In this document: one piece after another, positions 22,002-31,181 of the stretch | Layout: each line of letters starts with the position of its first letter | Position numbering within the stretch: position 1 is the first letter of the stretch | DNA from: Burkholderiales bacterium | GTDB taxonomy: Bacteria; Pseudomonadota; Gammaproteobacteria; Burkholderiales; Burkholderiaceae_C | Assembly (NCBI GenBank): GCA_016195825.1 | Contig: JACPYV010000058.1 | Location: 1 to 55,790, forward strand | DNA length: 55,790 bases | Reading direction: 5' to 3' | Notes under the pieces: generated by a model | Seen by the model: only the letters and a program-made list of their open reading frames with translations | Database searches by the model: none | What the model was told of the DNA's origin: nothing | Program-made: the position numbers and the translations under genes

Positions 22002-24059
22002 TCAGTCGACGTCGTCGCCCGCCTTGTAGGCGCCCACCAGCGCAGCCTGGGTGTTGGGCGGCACGGCCTCGTAGTGCGACAGCAGCAGCGTGTAGCGTCC
22101 CTGGCCCGCGGTGATCGCATTCAGCCGGGACTGGTAGCTGGCCAGTTCCGCCAGCGGCGCCAGCCCCTGCACGACCAGGCTGCCCGGCACCGCGGCACGC
22201 GTGCCGTTGACCTGACCGCGGCGGGCCGCGAGGTCACCTGTGATGTCGCCGATGCTGTGCTCGGGCGCCGTGATGTCGACCTGCACGATGGGCTCCAGCA
22301 CCAGCGGCCTGGCCTCGCGCACAGCCTCGATCAGCGCGCGCCGGCCTGCGGTGACGAAGGCGATCTCCTTGCTGTCCACCGAGTGGTGCTTGCCGTCGTA
22401 GACGGTCACGCGCAGGTCCACCAGCGGGTAGCCTGCGACGGCGCCACTGGCCAGCGCCGAGCGCACGCCTTTCTCGACGGCCGGCATGAACTGGCCCGGG
22501 ATGGTGCCGCCCTTGACCGCGTCGACGAACTCGAAGCCGCCGCCGCGCGCCAGCGGCTCGACGCGCAGGTAGACCTCGCCGAACTGGCCGGCGCCGCCGC
22601 TCTGCTTCTTGTGGCGGTAGTGGCCCTCGGCGGGTGCCGAGATGGTCTCGCGGTAGGCGATGCGCGGCGGCTCGGTGACGACCTCGCCCTTGTAGAGCTC
22701 GCGCAGCCGGTCCAGCAGCAGGCGCAGGTGCAGCTCGCCCAGGCCGTAGACGAGGGTCTGGTGCGTCTCGCCTGCCTGCTCGACGCGCAGGCAAGGGTCT
22801 TCGTCCACCAGGCGGCTCAGCACTTCCCACAGCTTCTGCTCGTCGCCGCGACGCGCCGGGCTGATGGACAGGCCGTGCACCGGCGTGGGGAAGTCCAGCG
22901 GCTTCAGGTGGATGTGTTCGTCCTCCTGCGCATCGTGCAACACGGCGTCGAAAGCGAGGTCGTCCACCTTGGCGATGGCGCACAGGTCGCCCGGCAGCGC
23001 CTCGTCGATGTCCACATGCCTGGCGCCCTGCAGCATGAACAGGTGACCCACGCGGATGGGCTTGCGCGCATGGCCCACGAACAGCAGGCCGCCCTTGGCG
23101 AGGCGGCCCTGGTGCACACGCATGACGCCCATCTTGCCCAGGTACGGGTCGGCCACGATTTTGAAGACATGGGCCAGCACATGGGCCGCCGGGTCGGGGC
23201 TGGCCGGATAGGCCACCGGCTCCGTGCCCTTGCCTTCGAGGAAGGGCGGCGGATTGCCTTCGGCCGGGTTGGGCATCAGCAGCTCGATGACGGACAGCAG
23301 CTCGCCGATGCCGGTGCCCGTCTTGGCCGAGCAGAAGCAGACCGGAATCAGGTGGCCTTCGCGCAGCGCCTGCTCCAGCGGCGCGTGCAGCTCGCGCGGG
23401 TCCACGTCGCCGTCGGTGAGGTAGCGGTCGACAAAAGCCGCGTCCACCTCCACGACCTGCTCCACCAGGGCACGGTGCGCGTCGGCCACGGACGAAAAAT
23501 CGGCCTCTCCCGAGGCCGCGAAGAAGCAGTCGGCGACGCGCTTGGCGCCGCCGGCCGGCAGGTTCAGCGGCAGGCATTCCTTGCCGAAGACCTCGCGGAT
23601 CTGCGCCAGCAGCGCGGGCAGGTCGACGTCGCCGCAGTCGATCTTGTTGACCACGATGAGCCGGGCAAGGCCACGCTCGCCTGCGGCGGCCAGCATGCGC
23701 TGGGCCATCAGCTCGATGCCGTTCTGTGCGTTGATGACGATGAGCGCGGTGTCCGCCGCCTCCAGGGCCGGCAATGCCTGGCCGACGAAGTCCGGTGCGC
23801 CGGGCGTGTCGATGGCATGCACGCGGATGCCGTCGTGGGTGAAGTGCGCGAGGCTGGACTGCAGCGAGTGGCCCAGGCGTTTTTCCAGCGGGTCATGGTC
23901 CGACACCGTGCTGCCGCGTTCGATGCTGCCGGCCTGCGGGATGACGCCGGCATGGGCCAGCAGTGCATCCAGCAGCAGCGTCTTGCCGGCCGCGGCCGGC
24001 CCGACCAGCGCAACCGTGCGGATGGCGCTCACGCGCGTGTCGAGGCTTGTCTCGCTCAT
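22002..24059 (-). CDS. EF-G-like translational GTPase (EF-G paralogue)
   Basis: 685 residues with the EF-G domain order: GTPase (about 1-275), domain II, and domains III-V (about 385-685). G1 is G-P-A-A-A-G-K-T, G3 is D-T-P-G-A-P-D-F, G4 is N-K-I-D and G5 is C-S-A-K. In true EF-G the base after D-T-P-G is a His that activates water; here it is Ala, and G1 differs from A-H-I-D-A-G-K-T. The loop IV tip that enters the ribosomal A site is also different. It belongs to the poorly understood EF-G-like group found beside the essential fusA, so slow GTP hydrolysis or a specialised role is likely. It is divergent from an M28 peptidase gene, 69 bases between starts. Confidence 0.9.
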   Translation of the reverse strand: MSETSLDTRVSAIRTVALVGPAAAGKTLLLDALLAHAGVIPQAGSIERGSTVSDHDPLEKRLGHSLQSSLAHFTHDGIRVHAIDTPGAPDFVGQALPALEAADTALIVINAQNGIELMAQRMLAAAGERGLARLIVVNKIDCGDVDLPALLAQIREVFGKECLPLNLPAGGAKRVADCFFAASGEADFSSVADAHRALVEQVVEVDAAFVDRYLTDGDVDPRELHAPLEQALREGHLIPVCFCSAKTGTGIGELLSVIELLMPNPAEGNPPPFLEGKGTEPVAYPASPDPAAHVLAHVFKIVADPYLGKMGVMRVHQGRLAKGGLLFVGHARKPIRVGHLFMLQGARHVDIDEALPGDLCAIAKVDDLAFDAVLHDAQEDEHIHLKPLDFPTPVHGLSISPARRGDEQKLWEVLSRLVDEDPCLRVEQAGETHQTLVYGLGELHLRLLLDRLRELYKGEVVTEPPRIAYRETISAPAEGHYRHKKQSGGAGQFGEVYLRVEPLARGGGFEFVDAVKGGTIPGQFMPAVEKGVRSALASGAVAGYPLVDLRVTVYDGKHHSVDSKEIAFVTAGRRALIEAVREARPLVLEPIVQVDITAPEHSIGDITGDLAARRGQVNGTRAAVPGSLVVQGLAPLAELASYQSRLNAITAGQGRYTLLLSHYEAVPPNTQAALVGAYKAGDDVD

Positions 24060-24128
24060 CGGAATCTCCTTGGCGGCCCGGCCAGCGTAGAAGAAGCCAG
24101 CCGGGCCGGCAAGGGCAGAATCATCCGC

Positions 24129-25535
24129 ATGCTTGCCCGACTCAGCGCTCTCGCCCTCGCCCTGCTGGCTGCTTCAGCCCAGGCCCAGCCCGTTCCCGCC
24201 GAGGCGCTGAAGGCCATGCTTTCAGAGGTCAGCCCGGCGCGCATCGAGGCACGCATCCGCCGGCTGGTGGGCTTCGGTACGCGGCACACGCTGTCGGACA
24301 TCGCGTCCGACACCCGCGGCATCGGCGCCGCGCGGCGCTGGATCACGGCCGAGCTGTCGGCGTGCGCCAAGGCCGGTGGCGGGCGGCTGAAGGTGGAGGA
24401 GCAGAGCTTCATCGAGCCGGCCGGCACCCGCGTGCCGCAGGCGACCGAGCTGGTCAACGTCGTCGCGACGCTGCCCGGGCGCGGTGCGAGCAAGGGCCGC
24501 ACCCTGGTTGTCAGCGGCCACTACGACTCGCGCAACAGCGACGTGATGGACGCGCTGGGCGAGTCGCCGGGTGCCAACGACGATGCCTCGGGCACGGCAG
24601 CCGTCATGGAGCTCGCCTGCGTGATGGCCAGCCGGCAGTTCGACGCAACCATCGTCTTCATGGCCGTGCCGGGCGAGGAGCAAGGTCTGCTGGGCGCCGC
24701 GCAGTGGGCGCGCGACGCGCGGGCCGACGGGCTGAACGTCGAGGCCATGATCACCAACGACATCATTGGCAGCTCGCGCGGCGATGCGGGCCAGGCCGAC
24801 GCAAAACGGCTGCGCCTGTTCGCCGACGGGCTGGACCCGCTGGTGCGCTTGCTCACGCAGGCCAGCGCCAACCGCCCCGCCACGCCGGCGGACCAGAAGG
24901 CGCTGGCGGCGATGCAGGCCGATCTGCTGCCCATCCTGCAGGCCGGCGGCAACGAGGACCTGCCGACGCACCAGCTGGGCCGCCACCTGAAGGCCGCTGC
25001 CGAGGCCGCGATGCCCGGCTTCACCGTGCAACTGATCCAGCGCCGCGACCGCTACCTGCGCGGCGGCGACCACATCCCCTTCCTGGAGCGCGGCTATGCG
25101 GCGGTGCGCTTCACCGAGCCCTTCGAGAACTTCGCCCACCAGCACCAGAACCCGCGGACCGAGAACGGCGTGATCTACGGCGACCTGCCGGAGTTCGTCG
25201 ATTTCAGCTTCGTTGCCGACGTGGCGCGCGCCAACCTGGCCGGCCTGGCCACGCTGGCCTGGGCGCCCGCGGCGCCAAAGGGGGTGAAGCTGGACGCCAG
25301 CGGCCTGACCAACGACTCGACGCTGGAATGGACTGCCAGCCCCGACCCCGAGGTGGCCGGCTACCGCATCGTCTGGCGCGACACCGACTCGGCCGCATGG
25401 CAGCAGGCCAAGGATGTGGGCGCGGTCACGCGCGTGACGCTGCAGGTGTCCAAGGACAACGTCGTGTTCGGCGTGCAGGCGGTGTCCAGGAAGGGCTACG
25501 CCAGCCTGGCGAGCTATCCGCTGCCGAAGCGCTGA
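24129..25535 (+). CDS. Secreted M28-family zinc peptidase
   Basis: 468 residues from the ATG at 24129. A signal peptide ends at A-Q-A-Q. The M28 core has metal ligands in S-G-H-Y-D-S-R, A-N-D-D-A-S-G-T-A, P-G-E-E-Q-G-L-L-G, N-D-I-I-G and a final His in F-A-H-Q-H-Q-N, so it is probably a functional aminopeptidase in the periplasm or outside the cell. The last 80 residues look like a fibronectin type III-type domain (T-L-E-W-T-A-S-P-D-P-E-V-A-G-Y-R-I-V-W-R), often used for substrate or surface binding. Its stop abuts the stop of the convergent DUF1501 gene. Confidence 0.9.
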   Translation: MLARLSALALALLAASAQAQPVPAEALKAMLSEVSPARIEARIRRLVGFGTRHTLSDIASDTRGIGAARRWITAELSACAKAGGGRLKVEEQSFIEPAGTRVPQATELVNVVATLPGRGASKGRTLVVSGHYDSRNSDVMDALGESPGANDDASGTAAVMELACVMASRQFDATIVFMAVPGEEQGLLGAAQWARDARADGLNVEAMITNDIIGSSRGDAGQADAKRLRLFADGLDPLVRLLTQASANRPATPADQKALAAMQADLLPILQAGGNEDLPTHQLGRHLKAAAEAAMPGFTVQLIQRRDRYLRGGDHIPFLERGYAAVRFTEPFENFAHQHQNPRTENGVIYGDLPEFVDFSFVADVARANLAGLATLAWAPAAPKGVKLDASGLTNDSTLEWTASPDPEVAGYRIVWRDTDSAAWQQAKDVGAVTRVTLQVSKDNVVFGVQAVSRKGYASLASYPLPKR

Positions 25536-26948
25536 TCAGACGAAGCCGAGCGTGCGCGCGCTGCCGAAGTTGGCCAGGTTGGGCAGCAGTGTGTCCAATT
25601 GGCCGGCGCTGGCGCCCATCCAGCCCAGCAGTGTGGCGGCGTACTGGTCCACCGAGCTGGTGGGGATCCAGCGGCCCTGCTCCTCCCACGCGTTCACGGC
25701 GGCGTCGTCGGGGCCGCCCACGGCCAGCGTCGGGTAGCTGCCGTAGAAGCCGCCCTTGACTGCGCCGCCCAGGACGAGGTGGTGGTTGCCCCAGGCGTGG
25801 TCGGTGCCGCTGCTGTTGTTGGGCTTGAAGGTGCGGCCGAAGTCGCTTTGCGTGAAGGTGGTGACCGACTCGGCCAGGCCCAGCCCGGTCAGCGCGGCCT
25901 GGAAGCAGGCCAGCGCGTCGCTCAGTTCCTTCAGCAGCGCGGCGTGCGTGCCGCTCAGCGCGTCAGTGCCGACCTGGTTGCCGTGGGTGTCGAAGCCGCC
26001 CAGCTGCGCGAAGTAGATCTGCCGGCTGCCGCCCAGCGTGGCGCGCACGTCCAGCAGCTTGGCGGTCTGGTAGAGCTGCCGGCCCAGGCGGGTCGACACG
26101 TTGCCGTTGACGATCAGCGGCGCGAAGGCGGCATCGACGGCCGCGTTGCTGCCCGCTTCGCCGGGCTTGCGCTTGACCAGCGGGCCCAGTTGCTCGGACA
26201 GCGCGAAGGCGTCGCGCTGCTGCTGCTGGAAGGCGCCGGCCAGGTCGGTGTCGGCGGACTGGTCGGCCAGCGCCTTGACGGCGTCCAGCTTGAGGGCGTT
26301 GGGCTTCCAGCTGACGTCCGCGGCCGCCAGCCCGGCTGCGCCGAAGCCGTCGCCCGGGCCGGGCACCACCAGCGGTGCGGCCAGGTCCGACAGGCCGAAG
26401 TGGCCGTTGCCACCCACGCTGATGACGGGGCTGGGCAGGCCCAGCAGCGCCGATGCGCGGCCACCCCAGCCGGTGCGGCTCTGGGCGTCGGTGCTGGCGC
26501 TTTCCCACAGCACCTGCTGGTCGCTGTGCGAGAACAGGCTGGGCGGCGTCAGCACCGTCTTGCCGGCGTCGGCGCGGTACTGGGCCTGGGTCAGCGGCGC
26601 GTAGAGCGGCCCGACGTTGAACTGAACGGCCATGCGGCCGGCGGCGAACAGCGGGTTCAGCGCCGCCATGCTGGGGTGAAGGCCGAAGTCGCTGCTGCCC
26701 AGGCGACCCAGGCTGCCCTGCGGCAGCGCGAGGCCGGCGCGCACCTTCGCGTACGCGGCGTAGCGGGTGGCGTCCAGGGGCACGACGGTGTTCATGCCGT
26801 CGTTGCCACCGTACAGGAAGACGCAGACCAGGGCCTTGAAGTCCGCCGCGCGGGCCGAGCGCAGCGGCGCCAGTGCGGCCAGGCCGCCGAGGCCTAGCGC
26901 CCCGGCGAGCAGGCGGCGGCGGCTGGGAGAGTGGTTATGGTGGTGCAT
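25536..26948 (-). CDS. DUF1501 protein, Tat-exported
   Basis: 470 residues. The N-terminus S-R-R-R-L-L-A-G-A-L-G-L-G-G with a hydrophobic core and A-R-A-A-D is a twin-arginine signal, so the protein is folded before export. The mature part matches DUF1501 (sulfatase-like fold): L-Y-G-G-N-D-G-M-N-T-V-V-P, V-G-G-N-G-H, G-G-F-D-T-H-G-N-Q and S-G-T-D-H-A-W-G-N-H-H, with conserved Asp/His that could bind metal. Its function is unknown. It follows the DUF1800 gene by 13 bases, the usual pairing, so the two probably form a complex or a pathway on the cell surface. Confidence 0.92.
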   Translation of the reverse strand: MHHHNHSPSRRRLLAGALGLGGLAALAPLRSARAADFKALVCVFLYGGNDGMNTVVPLDATRYAAYAKVRAGLALPQGSLGRLGSSDFGLHPSMAALNPLFAAGRMAVQFNVGPLYAPLTQAQYRADAGKTVLTPPSLFSHSDQQVLWESASTDAQSRTGWGGRASALLGLPSPVISVGGNGHFGLSDLAAPLVVPGPGDGFGAAGLAAADVSWKPNALKLDAVKALADQSADTDLAGAFQQQQRDAFALSEQLGPLVKRKPGEAGSNAAVDAAFAPLIVNGNVSTRLGRQLYQTAKLLDVRATLGGSRQIYFAQLGGFDTHGNQVGTDALSGTHAALLKELSDALACFQAALTGLGLAESVTTFTQSDFGRTFKPNNSSGTDHAWGNHHLVLGGAVKGGFYGSYPTLAVGGPDDAAVNAWEEQGRWIPTSSVDQYAATLLGWMGASAGQLDTLLPNLANFGSARTLGFV

Positions 26949-26961
26949 TGAAAAGACTCCC

Positions 26962-28737
26962 TCAGCGGACGATCTGGAACTGCGGCGCGGCGAACACCAG
27001 GTAGGCAGCCGTCTTCACGCGGTTGCGCTGCCAGGTCTTGGCGTCGGTCTTGTCGGTCCACCAGCTGACCGCGTCCAACACTTTGGCGCGCGGCGCGGCG
27101 GGCAGCACTTCGCCGTGGGCCAGCAGCGACAGCCGGTCGACGAGCTTGGCGGCGTCGGCCGCGTCGGCGTCGAAGGCGTCCAGCGTGACCTGGGTGCCGG
27201 TAGCGCCCGGCACGCTGGCCACGGGCTGGGAGCCGCCCCAGTTCACCAAGTAGGTCAGGTAGTTCAGCCGCTCCAGTGCCGTGTTGGCGTTGTGGATGCC
27301 GAAGGCCGCGCCCTGCAGCCGAGTGCCCGGCACGGGGTAGTCCGGCGGGTAGAAGTTGAAGACCGATGGCGAGCGGAAGACATGCTGGCGCAGCGTCTCG
27401 CCCCACCACCAGCCCAGGGCGTCGCCGTCGGTCTGGCCGTTCAGTGCGCGCAGCACGCCGGTCATCATCAGCACGGGCTCGCGCAGCCGGCCGCCGTTGG
27501 CGCCGGGCGCTGCGTCGCCGCGGGCCTCGGCATCCAGCAGCACGGCGGCCACCGTGGCGCCCAGGTCGCCGGTGCGGCCGGTGCCGAAATCTCGGCCGCT
27601 GCTGCTGTAGCTGCCGCTCTGGAAGGCCGTGGCCACGCGGCTGACGTAGCCAGGCGACGGGTTGGAGCGCACCAGGGCCTGGATCAGCTGGCGGCCGATG
27701 AAGGGGGGCATGTTGGGGTGGGCCATCAGGCTGTCCAGCACGGCGTCCAGCGCCTGGGCCGGCGTGCTGCCCGCGGCCTTCTTGCCGCCGGCCAGCAGCG
27801 CGCGCTCGGCGGTGTCGTGCAGCGCTGGCAGCGGCACCATCTCGCCGTCGTAGAACTGGCAGTTGCTGCCCTTGGGGGCGCAGGTCCACGCCGTCTTGCC
27901 GCCGGCGGGGTAGGTCCAGCCGGTCAATGCATAGGCGTAGGCGCGCACGTCGGTGTTGCCGTAGGTGGGCTGGCAGCGGCCGCCCTTGAGGCTGCCGTCG
28001 CTCTCCAGCAGGCAGGTTCCCAGCGAGAACAGCTGCAGCAGTTCACGCGGGAAGTTCTCGTTCGGCGCGGCTTTGTCGTTGTTGACGCCGTTCAGGTAGT
28101 CGCCCATCACCGGGCTCAGCGCCACCGCGCGCAGCACGTCGCGGTAGTTGCCCAGGGCGTTGTCCAGCAGCGCGTTCTGGTAGCGGCGCAAGCCGTAGGT
28201 GCCGTCCACCTCCAGGTTGCTGACGACCAGGACCTGCTGCAGCGCGAAGGCCACTCGCTGGCGCAGCTGGTCGGGCTGGTTGACGGCGTTGCGGTAGAAG
28301 TCCCACAGTAGCGGCTGGCTGGAGAACGCGTCGCGCCAGCAGTTGTCGCTCTTGTTGGCCGCCAAGTCGCAGAAGCCCGTGCGGCTGGTGTTGGTGTGCA
28401 CGGCACTGCTGCCGCCCGAGGTGTAGCGCGAGGCCGGCGCCTGCTTCAGCTGGGCCTGCACCCAGGCCGCGGCGCTCTGGGTGCGCATCTGCGTGACCAG
28501 GCCCTCGGTGGCACCGAAGGTGGCCTGCGAGGCCAGGCGCACCGCGTCGCGCTGCGTCATGGGCGGCACGCTGGCGGCGGCAGGCGGTGGGGGGGTGTCA
28601 CCGCTGCCGGTCGGCGTGCTGTTCGGGCCGGCGGCGCCGCCGCTGCCACCGCCGCAGCCGGACATCAGGGCCGTGGACAGGGCCAGCGCGGCGGCGGCAG
28701 CGGCCCAGCGGGGTCGGGTCGGGAGGGGCAGGCGCAT
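26962..28737 (-). CDS. DUF1800 lipoprotein
   Basis: 591 residues. A signal peptide ends in the lipobox L-M-S-G-C, followed by a Gly/Ser/Pro linker of about 30 residues, so it is probably an outer-membrane lipoprotein. DUF1800 begins at about 60 with A-V-R-L-A-S-Q-A-T-F-G-A-T and continues with R-V-A-F-A-L-Q-Q-V-L-V-V-S and N-F-P-R-E-L-L-Q-L-F-S-L-G-T. The family is helical and uncharacterised. Seven Cys in the mature part may form disulphides. It is the first gene of the DUF1800-DUF1501 pair. Confidence 0.92.
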   Translation of the reverse strand: MRLPLPTRPRWAAAAAALALSTALMSGCGGGSGGAAGPNSTPTGSGDTPPPPAAASVPPMTQRDAVRLASQATFGATEGLVTQMRTQSAAAWVQAQLKQAPASRYTSGGSSAVHTNTSRTGFCDLAANKSDNCWRDAFSSQPLLWDFYRNAVNQPDQLRQRVAFALQQVLVVSNLEVDGTYGLRRYQNALLDNALGNYRDVLRAVALSPVMGDYLNGVNNDKAAPNENFPRELLQLFSLGTCLLESDGSLKGGRCQPTYGNTDVRAYAYALTGWTYPAGGKTAWTCAPKGSNCQFYDGEMVPLPALHDTAERALLAGGKKAAGSTPAQALDAVLDSLMAHPNMPPFIGRQLIQALVRSNPSPGYVSRVATAFQSGSYSSSGRDFGTGRTGDLGATVAAVLLDAEARGDAAPGANGGRLREPVLMMTGVLRALNGQTDGDALGWWWGETLRQHVFRSPSVFNFYPPDYPVPGTRLQGAAFGIHNANTALERLNYLTYLVNWGGSQPVASVPGATGTQVTLDAFDADAADAAKLVDRLSLLAHGEVLPAAPRAKVLDAVSWWTDKTDAKTWQRNRVKTAAYLVFAAPQFQIVR

Positions 28738-28853
28738 CGTCGTCGGCGTTCGGGTGGCGGCCGCGCATCTTGGCGTCGCGGGGCCGGGCGCCGTAACACC
28801 AGGTTGCCCGGCAAGCGTTCAGCTTACGAATGGCAACAAGACGCGCCTTGAAA

Positions 28854-28887
28854 CGCCGGGCCGCGTGATTTGCGCCACGGCCCGGCG
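28854..28887 (-). terminator. Rho-independent-type terminator after the proline-rich lipoprotein gene
   Basis: CGCCGGGCCG (28854-28863) and CGGCCCGGCG (28878-28887) form a perfect 10-bp GC-rich stem with a 14-base loop, starting 2 bases after the stop at 28890. On the minus strand it is followed by TTT. The T-run is short but the stem is strong. Confidence 0.6.
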
Positions 28888-28889
28888 CG

Positions 28890-31070
28890 TCAGCAGGGCT
28901 GGCCGGAGGCCTGCGCGGTGCAGGAGGCGCTGTCCAGCTGCAACACCAGGCCGTCGGCCGTGCGACCGGTCACGCGCAACAGCTTGTAGGCGCTGGCGTT
29001 GAGCGCCTGCACGCCGAGGGTGGCGTTGAGCGCGGCGCCGGTGGCGGCGCTGGGGAGGTCGGTGGTGCTCAGCGGGGCGCTGCAGGCGGCATCGGTGCAG
29101 AGCTGGGCCCTGGTGACGGCCAGGCCGGGCGTCAGCGGCGTCCAGGTCGGCCCGAAGGTGATCTTGGCGTTGACGGCGCCCTTCAGCGACACCAGTGACG
29201 CGGTGGACGCCGCCACCACCGTCGGCCAGGGCTGGCCGCTCTGGCCGACGAAGTTGAGCGGCAACTGGCCCGCCACGTCGATGCTGACCGCACCGCCGTC
29301 GGCCCCAGCCAGCGGCGTGCTGCAGGCGGCGTCGGCAAACAGTTCCACCTTCAGCGCGCGGCCGGCGCGGGCGAAGTTGCGTGCCGTCGTGTCGCCTGCC
29401 GCGTTGCCGGGCACGGCGAGGCTGACGGCGTCGGCCCCCTGCGTGGCGCCGCTCAACGGGTCCAGGCTGGGCGTGGCGTTGCTGGCGCTGGTGGCCCACA
29501 GGCTCAGATAGGTGCCGGCCGCCGGTTTGAACAGGGCCAGGGCCACGTCAGCGCCGCTGCCGTCCTTCTGGCTGGCACGGGCGCATTGCAGGCCGGGGTA
29601 GGCCGGGATGCGCAGGTCCACGTAGCGGCTGTAGACATCGGCGGCCGTCTGGTCTACACGGCGTGACAGCACCAGGCGGGCGGTGGCCGTGGCCTGCACC
29701 TCCAGCCGGTTGCCCAGCAGCAGCCAGCCGTTGGTGCGCTTGACGACGGTCTGGTCGATGCCGATCTGCCGCATCACGTCCTTGGGCGTGGTGGGCACGG
29801 GCGCGTTGGCGGGCGGCGCGGCGGTCTTGAAGACCAGCTTCACCCGGCACACCGGGTCAGCGCCTGTGAAGTCACATCGGCTGGGCACGGCAGGCAGCAG
29901 CGTGGCGCTCTCCAGAGTCTCGGTGTCGCCCACCAACAGGCCACCCATGTGGCCGCACAACACCTGGGAGGCCTGTGCGACGTTGTTGAAGGCGGGCACG
30001 AGAAAGTCGGCGCTGGCCCGCACCAGGGGGTCCAGCAGCGCCGGCAGGCCGGTCGGGCAGGTCTTGGCGACCGGCATGACCGTACCCAGCGACTTATAGA
30101 GGGCGTCGATGCCGGCGTGGTCGATCCGGGACGCGCCGGCATCCAGGCTGAGGCTACCCGCCGATGTCCCCGGCTCCAGGTAGACCCAGCCGCTACCCAG
30201 CGCCGAGCTCAGCGTCACATAGGGCTTGGCGTCCAGGCCCAGGCCGACCGCCACGGTGTCAAGCACGCGGTCGTAGCCGGTGTGCGAGCCCGGCGTCAGC
30301 GCGCCGGTCAGCAGGTCGAAGTCGCTGGCCAGCCCGGCGTCGGTCAGCGACGAGGCCAGCGCGGTGCGCAACTGGGCCTGGGCGGTGGCGAGGGCCGCGT
30401 CGGTCAGGCCCTGGACGGCGCCGCTCATCAGCGTTTCGGGGGACTGGCCGCTGGCCAGCACGGTGACGGCGCTGCTCAGTGGCGTCAGGTTCAGCACACC
30501 ACCCGTGGTGGTGGCGCCCCAGACGCACAGCGCCCGGTCGGCGACCAGGCCGCAGGCCCGGACGCGGAAGGGGCCCGCGCCGGTCAGCGGGATGGGGCCG
30601 TAGCCGCCTGTCGCCGTGACGGGCTTGCCTGTGGCGAGCGTCTTGCCCGTTTCGTCCAGCACCGTCACGGTGGCCGTGGTGGCGGTCATGGCCAGGCCGG
30701 CCGCGACGATGCCCGACACCGGCGCCGGCGGCGGCGGCGGTGCGGGGGGCGGTGGCGGGCTGGTCGGCGGCGGCGGCGGGGGTGTGGCGGGTGGTGGCGG
30801 TGTGGCGGGCGGCGGTGGCGAGCCCGGCGGGGGCGGGGACGACGGCGGCGACGAGCCCGGCGCGGGGGCGGGCACCGGCACCGGCATGGGCAGCGGGCTC
30901 GGGGACGACACCGGCGGCGCCGGAGTGGCACCGTCCGTGGGCACAGCGCTGCCGCCCCCGCCACCGCAGGCGGCCAGGGCCAGCGCCATCGGCCAGGCGT
31001 AGGCAGACCGCCAGCGAGGAGCCGGCGGCGGGGTCAGCAGGGGCAGGGAAGTTGAAATGGCGTCAGGCAT
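28890..31070 (-). CDS. Large proline-linker lipoprotein of unknown function
   Basis: 726 residues from the ATG at 31070; the lipobox L-A-A-C-G-G is at about 34-39. Residues about 45-120 are a low-complexity Pro-rich linker with repeats of P-P-P-P-A-T, Pro-Ser and Pro-Val, presumably spanning peptidoglycan or holding the body away from the membrane. The rest is about 600 residues of beta-rich, Ala/Thr/Val-rich sequence without an identified domain, containing about a dozen Cys. It ends in S-G-Q-P-C. The coding region of the linker makes the plus strand very G-rich. It probably acts on the surface. No neighbour explains it. Confidence 0.8.
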   Translation of the reverse strand: MPDAISTSLPLLTPPPAPRWRSAYAWPMALALAACGGGGGSAVPTDGATPAPPVSSPSPLPMPVPVPAPAPGSSPPSSPPPPGSPPPPATPPPPATPPPPPPTSPPPPPAPPPPPAPVSGIVAAGLAMTATTATVTVLDETGKTLATGKPVTATGGYGPIPLTGAGPFRVRACGLVADRALCVWGATTTGGVLNLTPLSSAVTVLASGQSPETLMSGAVQGLTDAALATAQAQLRTALASSLTDAGLASDFDLLTGALTPGSHTGYDRVLDTVAVGLGLDAKPYVTLSSALGSGWVYLEPGTSAGSLSLDAGASRIDHAGIDALYKSLGTVMPVAKTCPTGLPALLDPLVRASADFLVPAFNNVAQASQVLCGHMGGLLVGDTETLESATLLPAVPSRCDFTGADPVCRVKLVFKTAAPPANAPVPTTPKDVMRQIGIDQTVVKRTNGWLLLGNRLEVQATATARLVLSRRVDQTAADVYSRYVDLRIPAYPGLQCARASQKDGSGADVALALFKPAAGTYLSLWATSASNATPSLDPLSGATQGADAVSLAVPGNAAGDTTARNFARAGRALKVELFADAACSTPLAGADGGAVSIDVAGQLPLNFVGQSGQPWPTVVAASTASLVSLKGAVNAKITFGPTWTPLTPGLAVTRAQLCTDAACSAPLSTTDLPSAATGAALNATLGVQALNASAYKLLRVTGRTADGLVLQLDSASCTAQASGQPC

Positions 31071-31181
31071 CCGGGCCAGCCGCGCGGGTGCGGCACAACG
31101 GTCAGGTCTGCCCGACTTTAGGCCGCGCGGCCGGCAGGGGATGGTCGGAACTGCAGGCCCGCCGTGGCGTTTTGCGCCGGA

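Noticed and set aside
21954..24128. Upstream extension of the M28 peptidase frame (about 725 codons)
   Set aside because: The extension is opposite the EF-G-like gene; the signal peptide at the ATG at 24129 marks the real start.
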